This document shows positions 48,705 through 60,008 of a stretch of DNA of 64,000 nt, piece by piece (position 1 is the stretch's first letter; the number at the start of each line of letters is the position of its first letter). The stretch lies in assembly GCF_000751075.1 (NCBI RefSeq), contig NZ_CCMG01000018.1:34276-98275 (forward strand), given 5' to 3'. The position numbers and the translations under genes are program-made. The notes below the pieces were generated by a model, which worked only from the letters and a program-made list of their open reading frames with translations, was not told the origin of the DNA and made no database searches. Source of the stretch: Rickettsia tamurae. GTDB lineage: Bacteria; Pseudomonadota; Alphaproteobacteria; Rickettsiales; Rickettsiaceae.

Positions 48705-50660
48705 ATGAAAATAAAATTATTAATTGCTATATTTCTGTTATTAGCTTTAAAAGTAAATGCTAATTCTGATCCTGTAGATAATGTTAAGCAAGTTTTTACC
48801 TATATCGATCAAAAAAATTGGTCGCAAGCTGAAGATTTAGCTCTAGAAGTAAATAGTAAAGTTTTAACAAAAATTGTACTTTCTCAGAAATATTTAGATA
48901 ATAAATATTCAGATAATAGTTTTGAGCAGGTAATAAGGTTTTTACGCAATAATCCGGGTTGGCCTCAAAATAAGCTGCTTGAAGAAAGAGCGGAAGAGTA
49001 TCTAAGTAATAGTACGAATAAAAAAATAATTTTTGATTGGTTTAATAAACATCCGCCTCTTACCGGCAAAGGTTATAAATTTTATGCAATTGCTGCAAGT
49101 AGTTTAATCAAAGATCAGAAAATATTACTACCCATTATTAAGGAAGCTTGGGTATATGCCAATTTCACTCCTGAAGAAGAAAATGCATATTACAATAAGT
49201 GGCATAAATATTTAACTGCAAATGATCATTTAGAGCGAATAGAAGAGCATTTATGGAAAAATGATATTAGGTCTGCTGAGCAATCGTTAAAATATGTAGA
49301 TCAAGGCTATCGTAATTCTTTTAAAGCACAAATTTCTATTATAGGTAAATCACCGAATGCCGAAAAGCTTTTTAGAAGCGTTCCTGAAAAATACTATACT
49401 TCCGGTTTATTATATCGTTATTTAGATTCTAAAAAAACACAAAAGCCGACAAAGGAAGTTATTATTTTGTTTAAGAAAGCTAAAAATAACCGTAAACATT
49501 TTGCTAAATGGTGTCGTATTCAATCCTATTATGCTCGTGAATTCATCGATTACAAAGATTTTGCTAATAGCTATAGAATGGCAACGCTTCCTTTTGCTAC
49601 TTGTCCTGAAACTATAAGGGAGCAGGAGTGGTTTGCGGGCTGGCTTTCTTTAAGTTTTTTAAAAAAGCCTGATCAAGCATTAGTGCATTTTAATAAATTT
49701 ATTAAAGTTGTTAAGACTCCGATTAGTTTGGCACGTGGATTTTATTGGCTCGGTCGTACTTATGAAGCAAAAGGCGATAAGCAAACGGCTAGAAGATTTT
49801 ACGAGCAGGCAGCCAAATATTCTTTTACCTTTTATGGGCAGGTAGCAAATATTGAATTAAATAGGACAAAGTTAGTTTTACCTCCTGTTCCCGTAATAAC
49901 TTCTGAAGAAAGGAAAACTATAGAAAATAAAGAGATTATTAAAGCAATAAGGTTATTGGTTAAATATAATAAAAACTACTTAGCCATGATATATTCCAAA
50001 GCAGTGATTAAAAACACTAAAAATCCTGCAGAAATTCAAATAATTGCGAATATTATTAAAGCAAATAATAATACTAATCATATGGTTGAGGTAGCAAAAA
50101 TTGCCGCCCAAAATAATGCTTTTATTCCGGATTGTGCTTTTCCAACGCCTTATAATCTAGCAGGTTTGCCTATCCCACCTCATTTAACTTATGGAATAAT
50201 TAGACAAGAATCGGTTTTTGATCATAAAGCAGTAAGTTATGCAAATGCTATGGGTCTCATGCAACTTATTAAAGGTACTGCTTGTGATACCGCAAGATCT
50301 ATAAATGTTAAATGTAATGTAGCAGACTTAACTAAAAATCCGGTATATAATATTAAACTTGGTTCGCATCATTTCAAAAAATTATTAGATGATCATAAAG
50401 GTTCTTATATTCTATCCATTGCTTCTTACAATGCCGGAAGTCATAATGTAGTAAAATGGATAGATAGGTTTGGTGATCCAAGGGATATAAAAGATACAAG
50501 AAAAGTTATTGACTGGATAGAACTTATACCTTATCGAGAAACAAGAGATTACGTTCAAAGAGTACTTGAAAATGTTCAGATTTATCGGGTAATCTTAAAT
50601 AAGAATAGTAGCTTGTACTTTAAGCGTGATTTACATGCTTGTGATATAGCAAAAAGTTAA
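48705..50660 (+). CDS. slt: Soluble lytic murein transglycosylase
   Basis: Cleaves the MurNAc-GlcNAc bond, forming 1,6-anhydro ends; periplasmic. 651 aa with signal peptide (LLIAIFLLLALKVNANSD), a long alpha-superhelical doughnut domain (residues ~30-440) and a C-terminal SLT domain: catalytic Glu in GIIRQESVFDHKAVSYANAM, then MGLMQLIKGTACDTAR, SIASYNAGSHNVVKWIDRFG, YRETRDYVQRVLENVQIYR. Its products are what AmpG (38.2 kb) imports and AmpD processes. Confidence 0.95.
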   Translation: MKIKLLIAIFLLLALKVNANSDPVDNVKQVFTYIDQKNWSQAEDLALEVNSKVLTKIVLSQKYLDNKYSDNSFEQVIRFLRNNPGWPQNKLLEERAEEYLSNSTNKKIIFDWFNKHPPLTGKGYKFYAIAASSLIKDQKILLPIIKEAWVYANFTPEEENAYYNKWHKYLTANDHLERIEEHLWKNDIRSAEQSLKYVDQGYRNSFKAQISIIGKSPNAEKLFRSVPEKYYTSGLLYRYLDSKKTQKPTKEVIILFKKAKNNRKHFAKWCRIQSYYAREFIDYKDFANSYRMATLPFATCPETIREQEWFAGWLSLSFLKKPDQALVHFNKFIKVVKTPISLARGFYWLGRTYEAKGDKQTARRFYEQAAKYSFTFYGQVANIELNRTKLVLPPVPVITSEERKTIENKEIIKAIRLLVKYNKNYLAMIYSKAVIKNTKNPAEIQIIANIIKANNNTNHMVEVAKIAAQNNAFIPDCAFPTPYNLAGLPIPPHLTYGIIRQESVFDHKAVSYANAMGLMQLIKGTACDTARSINVKCNVADLTKNPVYNIKLGSHHFKKLLDDHKGSYILSIASYNAGSHNVVKWIDRFGDPRDIKDTRKVIDWIELIPYRETRDYVQRVLENVQIYRVILNKNSSLYFKRDLHACDIAKS

Positions 50661-50741
50661 TTTCTATTAGTGTTTTATTTTGACATATAGTAATAAGTAT
50701 GATATGGACACTAATTAAAAATATGAATTAAGGAGGAGATT

Positions 50742-51790
50742 ATGAAAAAATTAGAGCAACACTTTAAGAAACAGCGTAATGATACCGATACTCAAGTAAA
50801 GAAATATAAAAAAGATCTTGATGTAATCGGCATTAGATATGACCGTAAATCTGCACATGTTGAAGTTCCAAATCATGCTACCGGCGGGTTTGAATATTTT
50901 AAATGGGATTGGATGACAAGCACTACGGGTAGTCAGTCATTCAGAAATAGTACAAATATTTAAGAAAATAGTAAGAACTTTAAAAGAAGCTAAACGTAAC
51001 CCAGCCCAGTAGAAAACTTAATATCTAACTTGGATGCTAGTACTAAAAATGCACTTGATGTTAATATTAAGAAGCATAATATTACTGTACCGACGCAAGA
51101 CACTAATAAGGTAGTATCAGAAATATTATCAGGAATGCAAACATGGCTAGATACAAAAAGTCATATCCCTCTAGAACTTAAGCAAAAATTCTTAGAGTTA
51201 GGTTCTAATAATTTAGAACTATTCATAAAAGCTGCTTATAACAAATTTAACAATAAGTGGATAGTTAAAGAATTTATTGATAATACTTTTGTACCACCTA
51301 GAGAGGAAAGTAACAAATATCTAGCTGATAGTGGTTGTGATTCAGCTGAGCAGCTATGGACTAAAATAGAAAACCTTAGAATAAGCGAAAATTCAACTGA
51401 TGAATCTGAAGATGATGAAATATCAGAGGCTTCGGCGAATAAACTTGGAGAAAAAGTAAAGCTTAATAATGGTACTGAAATTGAAGTTAAGGCTATTCTA
51501 AAAGACCTATCTGATAAAGAGTTTGTGAATATGGCTTTAAAAAGAGTTGAACCTAATACTAGTGAACACTGTTACAAAAAGAAATAGCATTACAGCTTGT
51601 ATATAATAATATACAGGAAGGTCGTGTCGATAAGTCAAGTACTGTTAAGGTAATTAATTCTTTTAGTAATGCACCAACCTTATTAAGTTGGTTTGTAGAA
51701 TATAGCGACCTTAATATTGAAGAAATAAAAGCTAAAGAAGTAGAACTTACTGGCGGCGCTTCTTATTTAGACTGGTTTTTTAATGTTGTT
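50742..51790 (+). pseudogene. Unrecognised gene in three pieces
   Basis: A strong ribosome site (AAGGAGGAGA) precedes the ATG at 50742: MKKLEQHFKKQRNDTDTQVK to a stop at 50961 (73 codons; HVEVPNHATGGFEYFKWDWM). The text goes on in other frames, IVRTLKEAKRNPAQ then VENLISNLDAS, into the 51030-51587 ORF (KNALDVNIKKHNITVPTQDT; PLELKQKFLELGSNNLELFI). A one-base break at ~51580 continues LLQKEIALQLVYNNIQEGRV to SYLDWFFNVV (~51790), where palindromic repeats begin. The ancestor was ~345 aa or more, soluble, charged; no known domain. The first 73-codon ORF might be expressed alone. Confidence 0.55.
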
Positions 51791-51800
51791 CTCGTTTCTT

Positions 51801-51917
51801 ATGTCATTCTCGTAAGGCATTGCCTGCGTGGATATCAAGTCGTCATTGCGAGTAGCCATTGTTGTGTGGATCGATAAAATCCACTGTGTCACCCCATGGC
51901 TTGACCACGGTATAACA
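51801..51917. repeat. Truncated D/B/A/B/C palindrome pile-up
   Basis: ATGTCATTCTCGTAAGGCAT (D), TGCGTGGATATCAAG (B), CGTCATTGCGAGTAGCC (A left arm only), TTGTTGTGTGGATCGATAA (B) and TGTCACCCCATGGCTTGACC ending ACGGTATAACA (C). It cuts off the 3' end of the preceding broken gene. Confidence 0.65.
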
Positions 51918-51933
51918 CTGAATATATAATTCC

Positions 51934-52881
51934 ATGATTCTTAAAAATATATCTTTACTAATAATATTATTCTTTTCAATATCAGCTTTTTCTGCTGGTC
52001 ATAGTCTAAAAAATATCCCTATTACTGTTGTTGCTTCGGCAACAGGAGCGGATAATAAAACCTTGTCGGATTTAAAAAATATTAATGGACTAAATTTACA
52101 AATTCCTTCTAAGTGTTTTGCTAAAGGTAAGTTATCCTTTCTTGCAAGTAGCGATGAAGTAAGGTTTAATTGCCTGCGGGATGCATTATTTGATAAGTCT
52201 GATAATGTAGTATGGAGTTTACGAGGCGGTTACGGCTCTGCTAGAATAATTCCCGATTTACTAAAGCTACCAAAACCAAATAAAGAGAAATTCTTTATAG
52301 GGTATAGCGATGTAACGGCTTTACATCTTTTTCTATCACAAGAATGGGGATGGAAAACTATTCACGGCAGTAATATAGCCGATCTCTTAAAGCCGGAAAA
52401 AGATCAAGGTAATTTTACCAAGCTTGCTGAAATATTAAAAGGTAAAGTAAAGCAGGTTACTATAGATAATTTAGTGCCTCTTAACGATATAGCAAAATCA
52501 AGTGATCTTGTTAACGGCAAACTAACAGGCGGTAACTTAACTATGGTGCAGACTAGTATCGGTACAAATTGGCAGATAAGAACTAAAGGCAAAATTCTTT
52601 TTTTAGAAGATGTGAATATAGTTGCTTTTAGATTAGATCGTGAGCTTTTACACTTAAAGCAAGCAGGGTTATTTGAGGATGTTAAGGCCATAATATTTGG
52701 TTCATTTGATAAAAATTCTGAAAGCACAATGTTAGTGCTTCATAATTTTGCAGATAGTTTAGATGTACCGGTATTTAAAACAAATAGATTCGGTCATGAA
52801 AAAATTAACGATCCGATTATTTATAATACAAGTAGTAAGATTATTAAAAATAAAGGATTTAAGTTAGTAATGGGGCTATAA
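51934..52881 (+). CDS. LD-carboxypeptidase (S66 family, LdcA/MccF-like)
   Basis: 315 aa with a signal peptide (LLIILFFSISAFSAG). S66 serine peptidases cut the L,D bond to the terminal D-Ala of tetrapeptides during recycling. Catalytic residues visible: Ser in FFIGYSDVTALH, Glu in ILFLEDVNIVA, His in NRFGHEKIND; also VVWSLRGGYGSARIIPDLLK. A signal peptide is unusual because LdcA of E. coli is cytoplasmic; this would place the activity in the periplasm. Confidence 0.9.
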   Translation: MILKNISLLIILFFSISAFSAGHSLKNIPITVVASATGADNKTLSDLKNINGLNLQIPSKCFAKGKLSFLASSDEVRFNCLRDALFDKSDNVVWSLRGGYGSARIIPDLLKLPKPNKEKFFIGYSDVTALHLFLSQEWGWKTIHGSNIADLLKPEKDQGNFTKLAEILKGKVKQVTIDNLVPLNDIAKSSDLVNGKLTGGNLTMVQTSIGTNWQIRTKGKILFLEDVNIVAFRLDRELLHLKQAGLFEDVKAIIFGSFDKNSESTMLVLHNFADSLDVPVFKTNRFGHEKINDPIIYNTSSKIIKNKGFKLVMGL

Positions 52882-52926
52882 ACGTTATGCTATCCCGTGG
52901 CTAGGTTTATTGCATGGATACCACCT

Positions 52927-53021
52927 CGTCATTGCGAGCAGGCTGCGTGGCAATCTCATGAAATAATAACAAACTCCTGAGATTGCTTCGTCAATTGCTA
53001 TGCAATTTCCTCGCAATGACG
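52927..53021. repeat. Palindromic repeat, family A
   Basis: CGTCATTGCGAGCAGGCTGC to TTCCTCGCAATGACG, with ATCTCATGAAATAATAACAA in the centre; a B arm (TTTATTGCATGGATACC) precedes. The centre is the same as at 31930, 63941 and 8764. Lies in the convergent gap between the LD-carboxypeptidase and addB. Confidence 0.85.
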
Positions 53022-53037
53022 ATTTTTACAGTTAACT

Positions 53038-55764
53038 CTACCTCATCAAATGCAAATAATCATTATACTTTGATAAATTCAAATCATAAGAAAAGAACTT
53101 ATTTGTAATATAATGTTCAAGTAATTTTACTAATCCTGCTTTATGTCTATTTAAAGTCTCGATGCTTAAAGCTATTTCCGTTGTTTGCACATAAGGTTCG
53201 GTACTGGTTATTTTTACATAAGCAATAGTGATTTCTTTATTTATACAGCTAGATTCAGAGAGCTTTAGACAAGATGAATTGACGACTGAGCCTGCAGAGC
53301 GTACAAAAGTACGTGAGCAAAGGCGAATGTCAGAAAATTCGCTTGTATCAAGCTTTCTGAACGACGCTGTATTAAATCCGTTTTCTAGTAACATTAAACT
53401 TTCTATAATAAGTTGTGGAGAGAGTCCTAGTTCTATTTCTTTTTTAGTTGGGATAGTACCGGTTTTATAATCCAGTATAGTTATATTATTTGATTTACTT
53501 ATTTCAATTCGGTCAGCTATACCGATTATTTTTATATCTTGACCTGCAATATTTAGCTGTAATTCCCCTTTAGTTTCAAAATAGATTTCTTTGCAGTTTT
53601 TTCGGCGTTCTATATCAAATAAAATAAAAGCTTTACTGAAAGCCGTGAGTTTTATTTGCCAAGTTTTTTTTGTGTAGCTTGGTAAAATAGTGCTATATAA
53701 AATATGATTACCGATATTTATTAAAGTATTTTGTTTATCAAGCAAATTTAAATTAATATATTGTTTGTCGTAATTTTTAGAATATTCCTCTAAAACTTTA
53801 TGAATAAAATTACCGAAATCCGATACTTTAGGCTCTTCCCATATATTATCTTTTTTACGTAGTCCAAGAATTTTCTTAGCATAAAAACCGTATGGGTTTC
53901 TTATTAATGTTTCTATGTCGGTTACTGATAAGACGGCTGGAAAAAAGGTGCTGCTTGCTACTTTGTCATCCCGCGACTTGATCGTGGGATCCAGAAAAAT
54001 ATTGTTACTTCTATTAATCGTATGGATACCGTGGTCAAGCCACGGTATGACATGTTTAAGTCGCAGTTTCAAAAATAAATTACTCGGCACTAACAACTTC
54101 CCATCATATTTTTTAGCATTCAGTATAACTATTTGTTTATTTTGTAGAAATAAATTGAAGTAATCTGAATATAGAGTAGGGGCGATTTCATTGTAATCTA
54201 TATTTAGTATCTGCAAGGCTTTCTTGCTAAGCCATGGGTGAGCTTTAGCGGTAGGTGTCCAGTTTTCATTATTAAAATGCGGTAATATAATTAAGTCGAA
54301 TTCGCATAATGCTAAAGCTTCTGGTGAACCGATAATTATACTAGCAGAGTCGGTATTTTTGTAATATTTGATATTAGAAAGTAGAAAAGAGAAAATTTTA
54401 GGAAAATCCTTTTTATCCGTTAAATTTATATATTTACCGGATTCCCGCTTTTGCGGGAATGACGTAGAGAGATATGTGGTTAAATTTGTTAAAAATTCAA
54501 GTAGTTCTACTCCTCCTTCTTCCTCCCAAATAGTAGGTAAAAGTTTTTCAGCTATTCCTTTAGCCGCTATTAGAATACCTGGTATATTATGCGGGTTATT
54601 GGTAAATAAAATATCTATTAAGTTACGGCAATACTCCTTTGTATTCTCGTTATCAAATTGTAATTGCAATAAATATTTCGGCGAGGATATAAAACGGTTT
54701 TTATTAGAGAGCATTAACTCTAACTTTTTCACAGCGTCATTCACAAAGCTTGATACAGGCAAATTTTTTGAGTTAAGTCTGTGCTCACGTACTATTGTGC
54801 GCTGTGCAGACTTACTCTTAAATTCATCTTGTCTGAAGCTTTGTGAATTTAATTGTCCTATAGGACAATTAATTAAAGGATTTTTAAGTAATAAAAATAG
54901 AAGTTTTAAATCAAAATTATTACATAATATTTTAATAATGGAAGTTAGTAATTCGCTGATATTAGTAAGCCTTAAGTCATTACCTAGTAGATCTTCATAT
55001 TTATCTAAAAAATTACAATATACTCTCTTAAGCTTATTATTATTTGTAATGATTGCAATCCGTTTATCTTTATTACGGCTACATATATAAGCTATTTGTT
55101 TAGCTTCTTCATAAATATTTGCGGGTTCTAAATAAGATATACCATTGCTAATCTGCTTGGAGGCGGGGTTATAGTAAATTATGTAATCCTTTAATTCTTC
55201 TTCAAATCTTTTTAAAAAAACATTAGGCTTGAATATTCCGGCGAGTATTATTTGCTTATTCCTATTCTTTATCCTTATTATTTCTTCTTGTAATAGCTTT
55301 AATTTATAAACTGCTTTAGTTTGTTTTTGAGTAAACGATATTTCTTCTTGCCATCTTAAAAAGCAATATTCTAGAAATTTATAAATCTTTTGCCAATAGT
55401 TAGAATTGTTATAGACTTCAATTAATTTTATATCGATATTATTTATTATAAGGTCATTAAACAATTTTCTTAGAATTTCTGCAGCTTTTAACGATTCATT
55501 TTTATTAAATGGTAAGTCTTTATATTCTGTAATTATTTTTGATATAATAAGAAGTTCTTCTATTTTAGATACATAATCCGAATCGGTTTTTTTTGAAATA
55601 AGAGAATTAAAAGGAATAATGATAGGTAATTTAATTTTATATTTATCGGTTAAAATCTTCTTTAATTCTAGGCATGAGAAATTATTAGGCAATATTATTT
55701 GAACTTCTGTACCTTTCCCTAATTTATCAATAATGTACTGAGCAAATATCTCTAAATAAGCCAT
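53038..55764 (-). CDS. addB: AddB-type helicase/nuclease subunit with four palindrome-derived inserts
   Basis: 908 aa, partner of AddA in double-strand-break processing (Alphaproteobacterial AddAB, RecBCD equivalent). N-terminal degenerate helicase (no Walker A evident) and C-terminal PD-(D/E)XK nuclease: [29 protein letters not shown]. Foreign peptides: [20 protein letters not shown] (E, ~residue 304), [10 protein letters not shown] (D, ~434), [20 protein letters not shown] (C, ~571) and [20 protein letters not shown] (E, ~796). The last follows [14 protein letters not shown], in the helix after the nuclease motif, just before the conserved end. The frame is open throughout, so the protein may be made with ~150 extra residues. 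Whether it still works is unknown. Confidence 0.82.
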   Translation of the reverse strand: MAYLEIFAQYIIDKLGKGTEVQIILPNNFSCLELKKILTDKYKIKLPIIIPFNSLISKKTDSDYVSKIEELLIISKIITEYKDLPFNKNESLKAAEILRKLFNDLIINNIDIKLIEVYNNSNYWQKIYKFLEYCFLRWQEEISFTQKQTKAVYKLKLLQEEIIRIKNRNKQIILAGIFKPNVFLKRFEEELKDYIIYYNPASKQISNGISYLEPANIYEEAKQIAYICSRNKDKRIAIITNNNKLKRVYCNFLDKYEDLLGNDLRLTNISELLTSIIKILCNNFDLKLLFLLLKNPLINCPIGQLNSQSFRQDEFKSKSAQRTIVREHRLNSKNLPVSSFVNDAVKKLELMLSNKNRFISSPKYLLQLQFDNENTKEYCRNLIDILFTNNPHNIPGILIAAKGIAEKLLPTIWEEEGGVELLEFLTNLTTYLSTSFPQKRESGKYINLTDKKDFPKIFSFLLSNIKYYKNTDSASIIIGSPEALALCEFDLIILPHFNNENWTPTAKAHPWLSKKALQILNIDYNEIAPTLYSDYFNLFLQNKQIVILNAKKYDGKLLVPSNLFLKLRLKHVIPWLDHGIHTINRSNNIFLDPTIKSRDDKVASSTFFPAVLSVTDIETLIRNPYGFYAKKILGLRKKDNIWEEPKVSDFGNFIHKVLEEYSKNYDKQYINLNLLDKQNTLINIGNHILYSTILPSYTKKTWQIKLTAFSKAFILFDIERRKNCKEIYFETKGELQLNIAGQDIKIIGIADRIEISKSNNITILDYKTGTIPTKKEIELGLSPQLIIESLMLLENGFNTASFRKLDTSEFSDIRLCSRTFVRSAGSVVNSSCLKLSESSCINKEITIAYVKITSTEPYVQTTEIALSIETLNRHKAGLVKLLEHYITNKFFSYDLNLSKYNDYLHLMR
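53250..53380. repeat. Palindromic repeat, family E (C-terminal copy in addB)
   Basis: CAGAGAGCTTTAGACAAGAT to AAGCTTTCTGAACGACGC, with the GCGTACAAAAGTACGTGAGC hairpin. Opposite coding direction to the MFS copy, so the peptide it adds is a different reading ([20 protein letters not shown]). Confidence 0.8.
53964..54052. repeat. Family-C palindrome in addB
   Basis: TGTCATCCCGCGACTTGATC to GTCAAGCCACGGTATGACA, 89 bp. Translated on the minus strand as [15 protein letters not shown]...[10 protein letters not shown]. Confidence 0.82.
54437..54464. repeat. Short D hairpin in addB
   Basis: CCGGATTCCCGCTTTTGCGG followed by GAATGACG: collapsed D copy. Minus-strand translation [10 protein letters not shown]. 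Confidence 0.75.
54735..54852. repeat. Palindromic repeat, family E (N-terminal copy in addB)
   Basis: TGCGTCATTCACAAAGCTTG-like left end (GCGTCATTCACAAAGCTTGA at ~54734) and TCTTGTCTGAAGCTTTGTGA at the right, an inverted pair (TCACAAAGCTT/AAGCTTTGTGA), with a central CACGTACTATTGTGCGC hairpin. Same peptide reading as in the MFS gene ([20 protein letters not shown]). Confidence 0.8.
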
Positions 55765-55913
55765 AAATATTTGTTTTATGCTTAGTATAACACATTTGTA
55801 AAATGAAACAAATATTGTTAAAAATCATAATTCATGATAATAATTCTTGATTATTAATTTTTATTAACTATTCTATACAAAAATTATTAATCTAAATTAA
55901 GGAGTATGTAATA

Positions 55914-57290
55914 TGTCTAATATAACATATATATTAGGGACAAGAGAGAAAAAGATCAACATTTAGTTTTAAATAAAGAAATCTTATCTAAGCTATCTAA
56001 AGGTAAAATTAAAGGTTTAGTAGCTAAAATTTTTAATAACGATTTATATTTGCTACCTAATGATTCTCATATTATTATTTTAAATGAGGAAGTATATGCA
56101 CCAATTACTGAATTATTATATATTAGTTAGTGGAATTAGTTTATATAAGTACAAGTCTTTTATTAATTCTTTAATATCCTTAAAGGACATAAGTTCTACT
56201 CCACCTGTGTCTCACGGTGTTGCAATGTTAGAATCTACTAAAGAAAAAATATTACAAATTATTAAAAGTAGTAAGATATTATCTATTTTGGCACATAACC
56301 CATCGGAATTATTAAGTTATAAAGATGAAGATATAGTAACTGTAAAAGATTTAGCATTAAAAAGATTTTGCTTTTTAGTAGCAAATAATGAAAAGCTTGA
56401 AATATCTAAAGACTCAGAAGCAGAAGCTTTATTAAAGGTTATTAGTTTTAATAATAGCAATTATGATATTTACAATAATTTAAAAAAATACTTAGTAGAA
56501 GAATGTAAAACTTATGAAAATTTTAAGAAAATATTAGATACTTTTAGTGATAAAATAAGGGAAATAATTAAATTTGAGGATAAATTAGTATCTAAGTTTT
56601 TAGATTGGGGAAAAAATTTCGAAGATAATGTAGATCTATTAACTAATGAAATTGAAAAATTATTAAATCCAAATCTTGAAAATATATTACCTAAAAATGT
56701 GTTTTTAAGGTCCATTGATAATAAAAAAGAAGAAGAAGTTAATAAAAATGATAAGAAGTTACTAGAGAATAATTTGAAATTCTTTACTGCTTCAAGTACA
56801 TTTCAAGTTCCTGAATATAATTGAAAATTCTATTGCGTATTATAAAAATAACCAAGATCTAGTACCGAATTTAGTATTATTAAAAACTGCAAATGATGAA
56901 GTAAAGCTTTCTAAAATAAAAGATATTTTAAATAATCATTATATAAAAGCTAAATCGACAGTGGGAGTTTGTTTGAATGTTATTTTAGATGGGCAGAAAT
57001 ATTTAAAAAGTTTAGAAATAGCAGATTTAGATATAACATTAGACAAACAAAATTTAGTAGATAAATTACCTCTATTAACAGATAAAATGAAAGAAAGCTT
57101 ACATAGTTCTGAGGTAGAAAATGTTAAAAATATTACTTTATTATGTAAGGAGGTAAAAGACTTTTTAAATATTTCTCTTATTGCCTCTGTATTTGAAGAA
57201 TATGATAACAACTATCAGACTCTTAAGTCTGATATTGATAAGGCTGAAAAAGTTTTAGGCGAGATAGGTATAGAATGGAGTTTTAGTTAA
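55914..57290 (+). pseudogene. Unrecognised helical protein, broken into several frames
   Basis: ATG at 55914 (GGAGTATGTAAT before it) gives MSNITYILGTREKK and stops. Then HLVLNKEILSKLSKGKIKGL and IFNNDLYLLPNDSHIIILNE in another frame; then 56084-56824 (STPPVSHGVAMLESTKEKIL; KKYLVEECKTYENFKKILDT; LDWGKNFEDNVDLLTNEIEK); then ENSIAYYKNNQDLVPNLVLL leading into 56961-57290 (VCLNVILDGQKYLKSLEIAD; EKVLGEIGIEWSFS). Almost all alpha-helical and charged, no membrane span, original length ~455 aa. I recognise no family. Its similarity in style to the 18-20.7 kb protein may only reflect AT bias. Confidence 0.5.
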
Positions 57291-57291
57291 A

Positions 57292-57328
57292 GTAAAAAGC
57301 TAGGCGGTTATACTGTACTAGCTTTTAC
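57292..57328. terminator. Candidate bidirectional terminator
   Basis: GTAAAAAGCTAG at 57292 and CTAGCTTTTAC ending at 57328 form a stem between two converging genes; each strand has A/T runs on both sides of the GCTAG core. The right arm lies within the last codons of the amidohydrolase gene. Confidence 0.4.
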
Positions 57329-58039
57329 GAGTTCTTTAAATAATTCTAAATCTACTCCATTATCGTTAAGATATTCAGGATGCCATTGAACGCCGATAAC
57401 AAATTTATGTTTAGTTGATTCAATGGCTTCAATTATACCGTCTTCTGCTTTTGCAGATACGATAAGATCGTTACCAAGTTGTTTAACAGCCTGGTGGTGA
57501 GTCGAATTAACCATAGTTTGTAGCTGATTATTAGCCATTTTAACAAGTTTAGTATTTGCTTCTATATTAATTGCATGCGAAACTATGTTTTTAGGCGAAG
57601 GTTGTGTATGATTAATTATAGTTTCAATATAATCAGGAATATGTTTAATAAGCGTACCCTTAAAAATAACGTTTAATAGCTGCATACCTCGGCATATTCC
57701 TAAAACCGGAATATCTTTCTCTAATGCTTTCTTTAAAACTAATATCTCAAAATTATCACGTTCTTCATTGGAAACTACTACATCTTCGGCGTATTCCGGC
57801 TCATAAAATTTAGGATGTATGTCCTCATCACCGCCTGGTACTACAACACCGTCAACAAGTTCCATAAGCTGATTTATTGTATCACTTTGATAAGGTAATA
57901 ATAGCGGTATACCACCGGCTGCAATAATCGCATCGGTATAGTTTCTTCGCAAGGCGTACCATGGAAAAGCAGCGTAAGTATATTTTTCACAATTTTGAGC
58001 TAAATCAGGTGTAACACCTATTATCGGTTTTTTATGCAT
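57308..58039 (-). CDS. Class I glutamine-amidotransferase-like gamma-glutamyl hydrolase (PuuD/C26 family)
   Basis: 243 aa. The C26 family cleaves gamma-glutamyl amide bonds (for example in gamma-Glu-GABA). Catalytic Cys in VLGICRGMQLLNVIF, His in VIGVQWHPEYL with its Glu; also VVVPGGDEDIHPKFYEPEYA and NSTHHQAVKQLGNDL. It has no synthetase domain. Rickettsia lack a putrescine pathway, so the physiological substrate is unclear. Converges with the unrecognised pseudogene; a family-A palindrome separates it from ctaD. Confidence 0.88.
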   Translation of the reverse strand: MHKKPIIGVTPDLAQNCEKYTYAAFPWYALRRNYTDAIIAAGGIPLLLPYQSDTINQLMELVDGVVVPGGDEDIHPKFYEPEYAEDVVVSNEERDNFEILVLKKALEKDIPVLGICRGMQLLNVIFKGTLIKHIPDYIETIINHTQPSPKNIVSHAINIEANTKLVKMANNQLQTMVNSTHHQAVKQLGNDLIVSAKAEDGIIEAIESTKHKFVIGVQWHPEYLNDNGVDLELFKELVKASTV

Positions 58040-58110
58040 TTTATTATCGTTTTACTATTTTTCTTTCAGCTATGTCATTCCTCATAGTACCGGACAGTTC
58101 ATAAAGGTCC

Positions 58111-58217
58111 CGTCATTGCGAGCCAGCATTTATGCTGGCGTGGCAATCTCAGGAGTTTTTTTTATATTATCTTATGAGATTGCCGCGTTGTTGCTAACGC
58201 AACTCCTCGCAATGACG
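58111..58217. repeat. Palindromic repeat, family A with D/B flanks
   Basis: CGTCATTGCGAGCCAGCATT to CTCCTCGCAATGACG, inner GGCAATCTCAGGAG and CTTATGAGATTGCC. To its left lies GTCATTCCTCATAGTACCGG (D), to its right TGGTATCCACGCAGCAA (B). Confidence 0.82.
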
Positions 58218-58245
58218 ACTTGGTATCCACGCAGCAAAGCCACTA

Positions 58246-59868
<1,623 letters not shown>

Positions 59869-59888
59869 TTAAATTAATTTCTTAAAAT

Positions 59889-60008
59889 TTACGTTGATTT
59901 TTGAAAACTAGAAACATTAAGTTTAATTTTTTGTCTCTTAAGGTTATTTACATATAATTTTAGCATTTTCTCAAGCTTTATTTGATTCTTTGGTTTATTT
60001 TTAGTCAT
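59889..60008 (-). CDS. Possible 39-aa basic protein
   Basis: ATG at 60008 overlaps the stop of the HEAT-like gene (ATGACTAA). Translation MTKNKPKNQIKLEKMLKLYV then NNLKRQKIKLNVSSFQKST, about 30 percent Lys/Arg. Its only support is the overlap arrangement and its place between two expressed genes. It could be chance. Confidence 0.3.
   Translation of the reverse strand: MTKNKPKNQIKLEKMLKLYVNNLKRQKIKLNVSSFQKST

Noticed and set aside
53228..55090. Long plus-strand frames (80, 82 and 240 codons) inside addB
   Set aside because: They are antisense to addB, which has the AddB nuclease motif and consistent codon use. The antisense peptides are partly palindrome translations.
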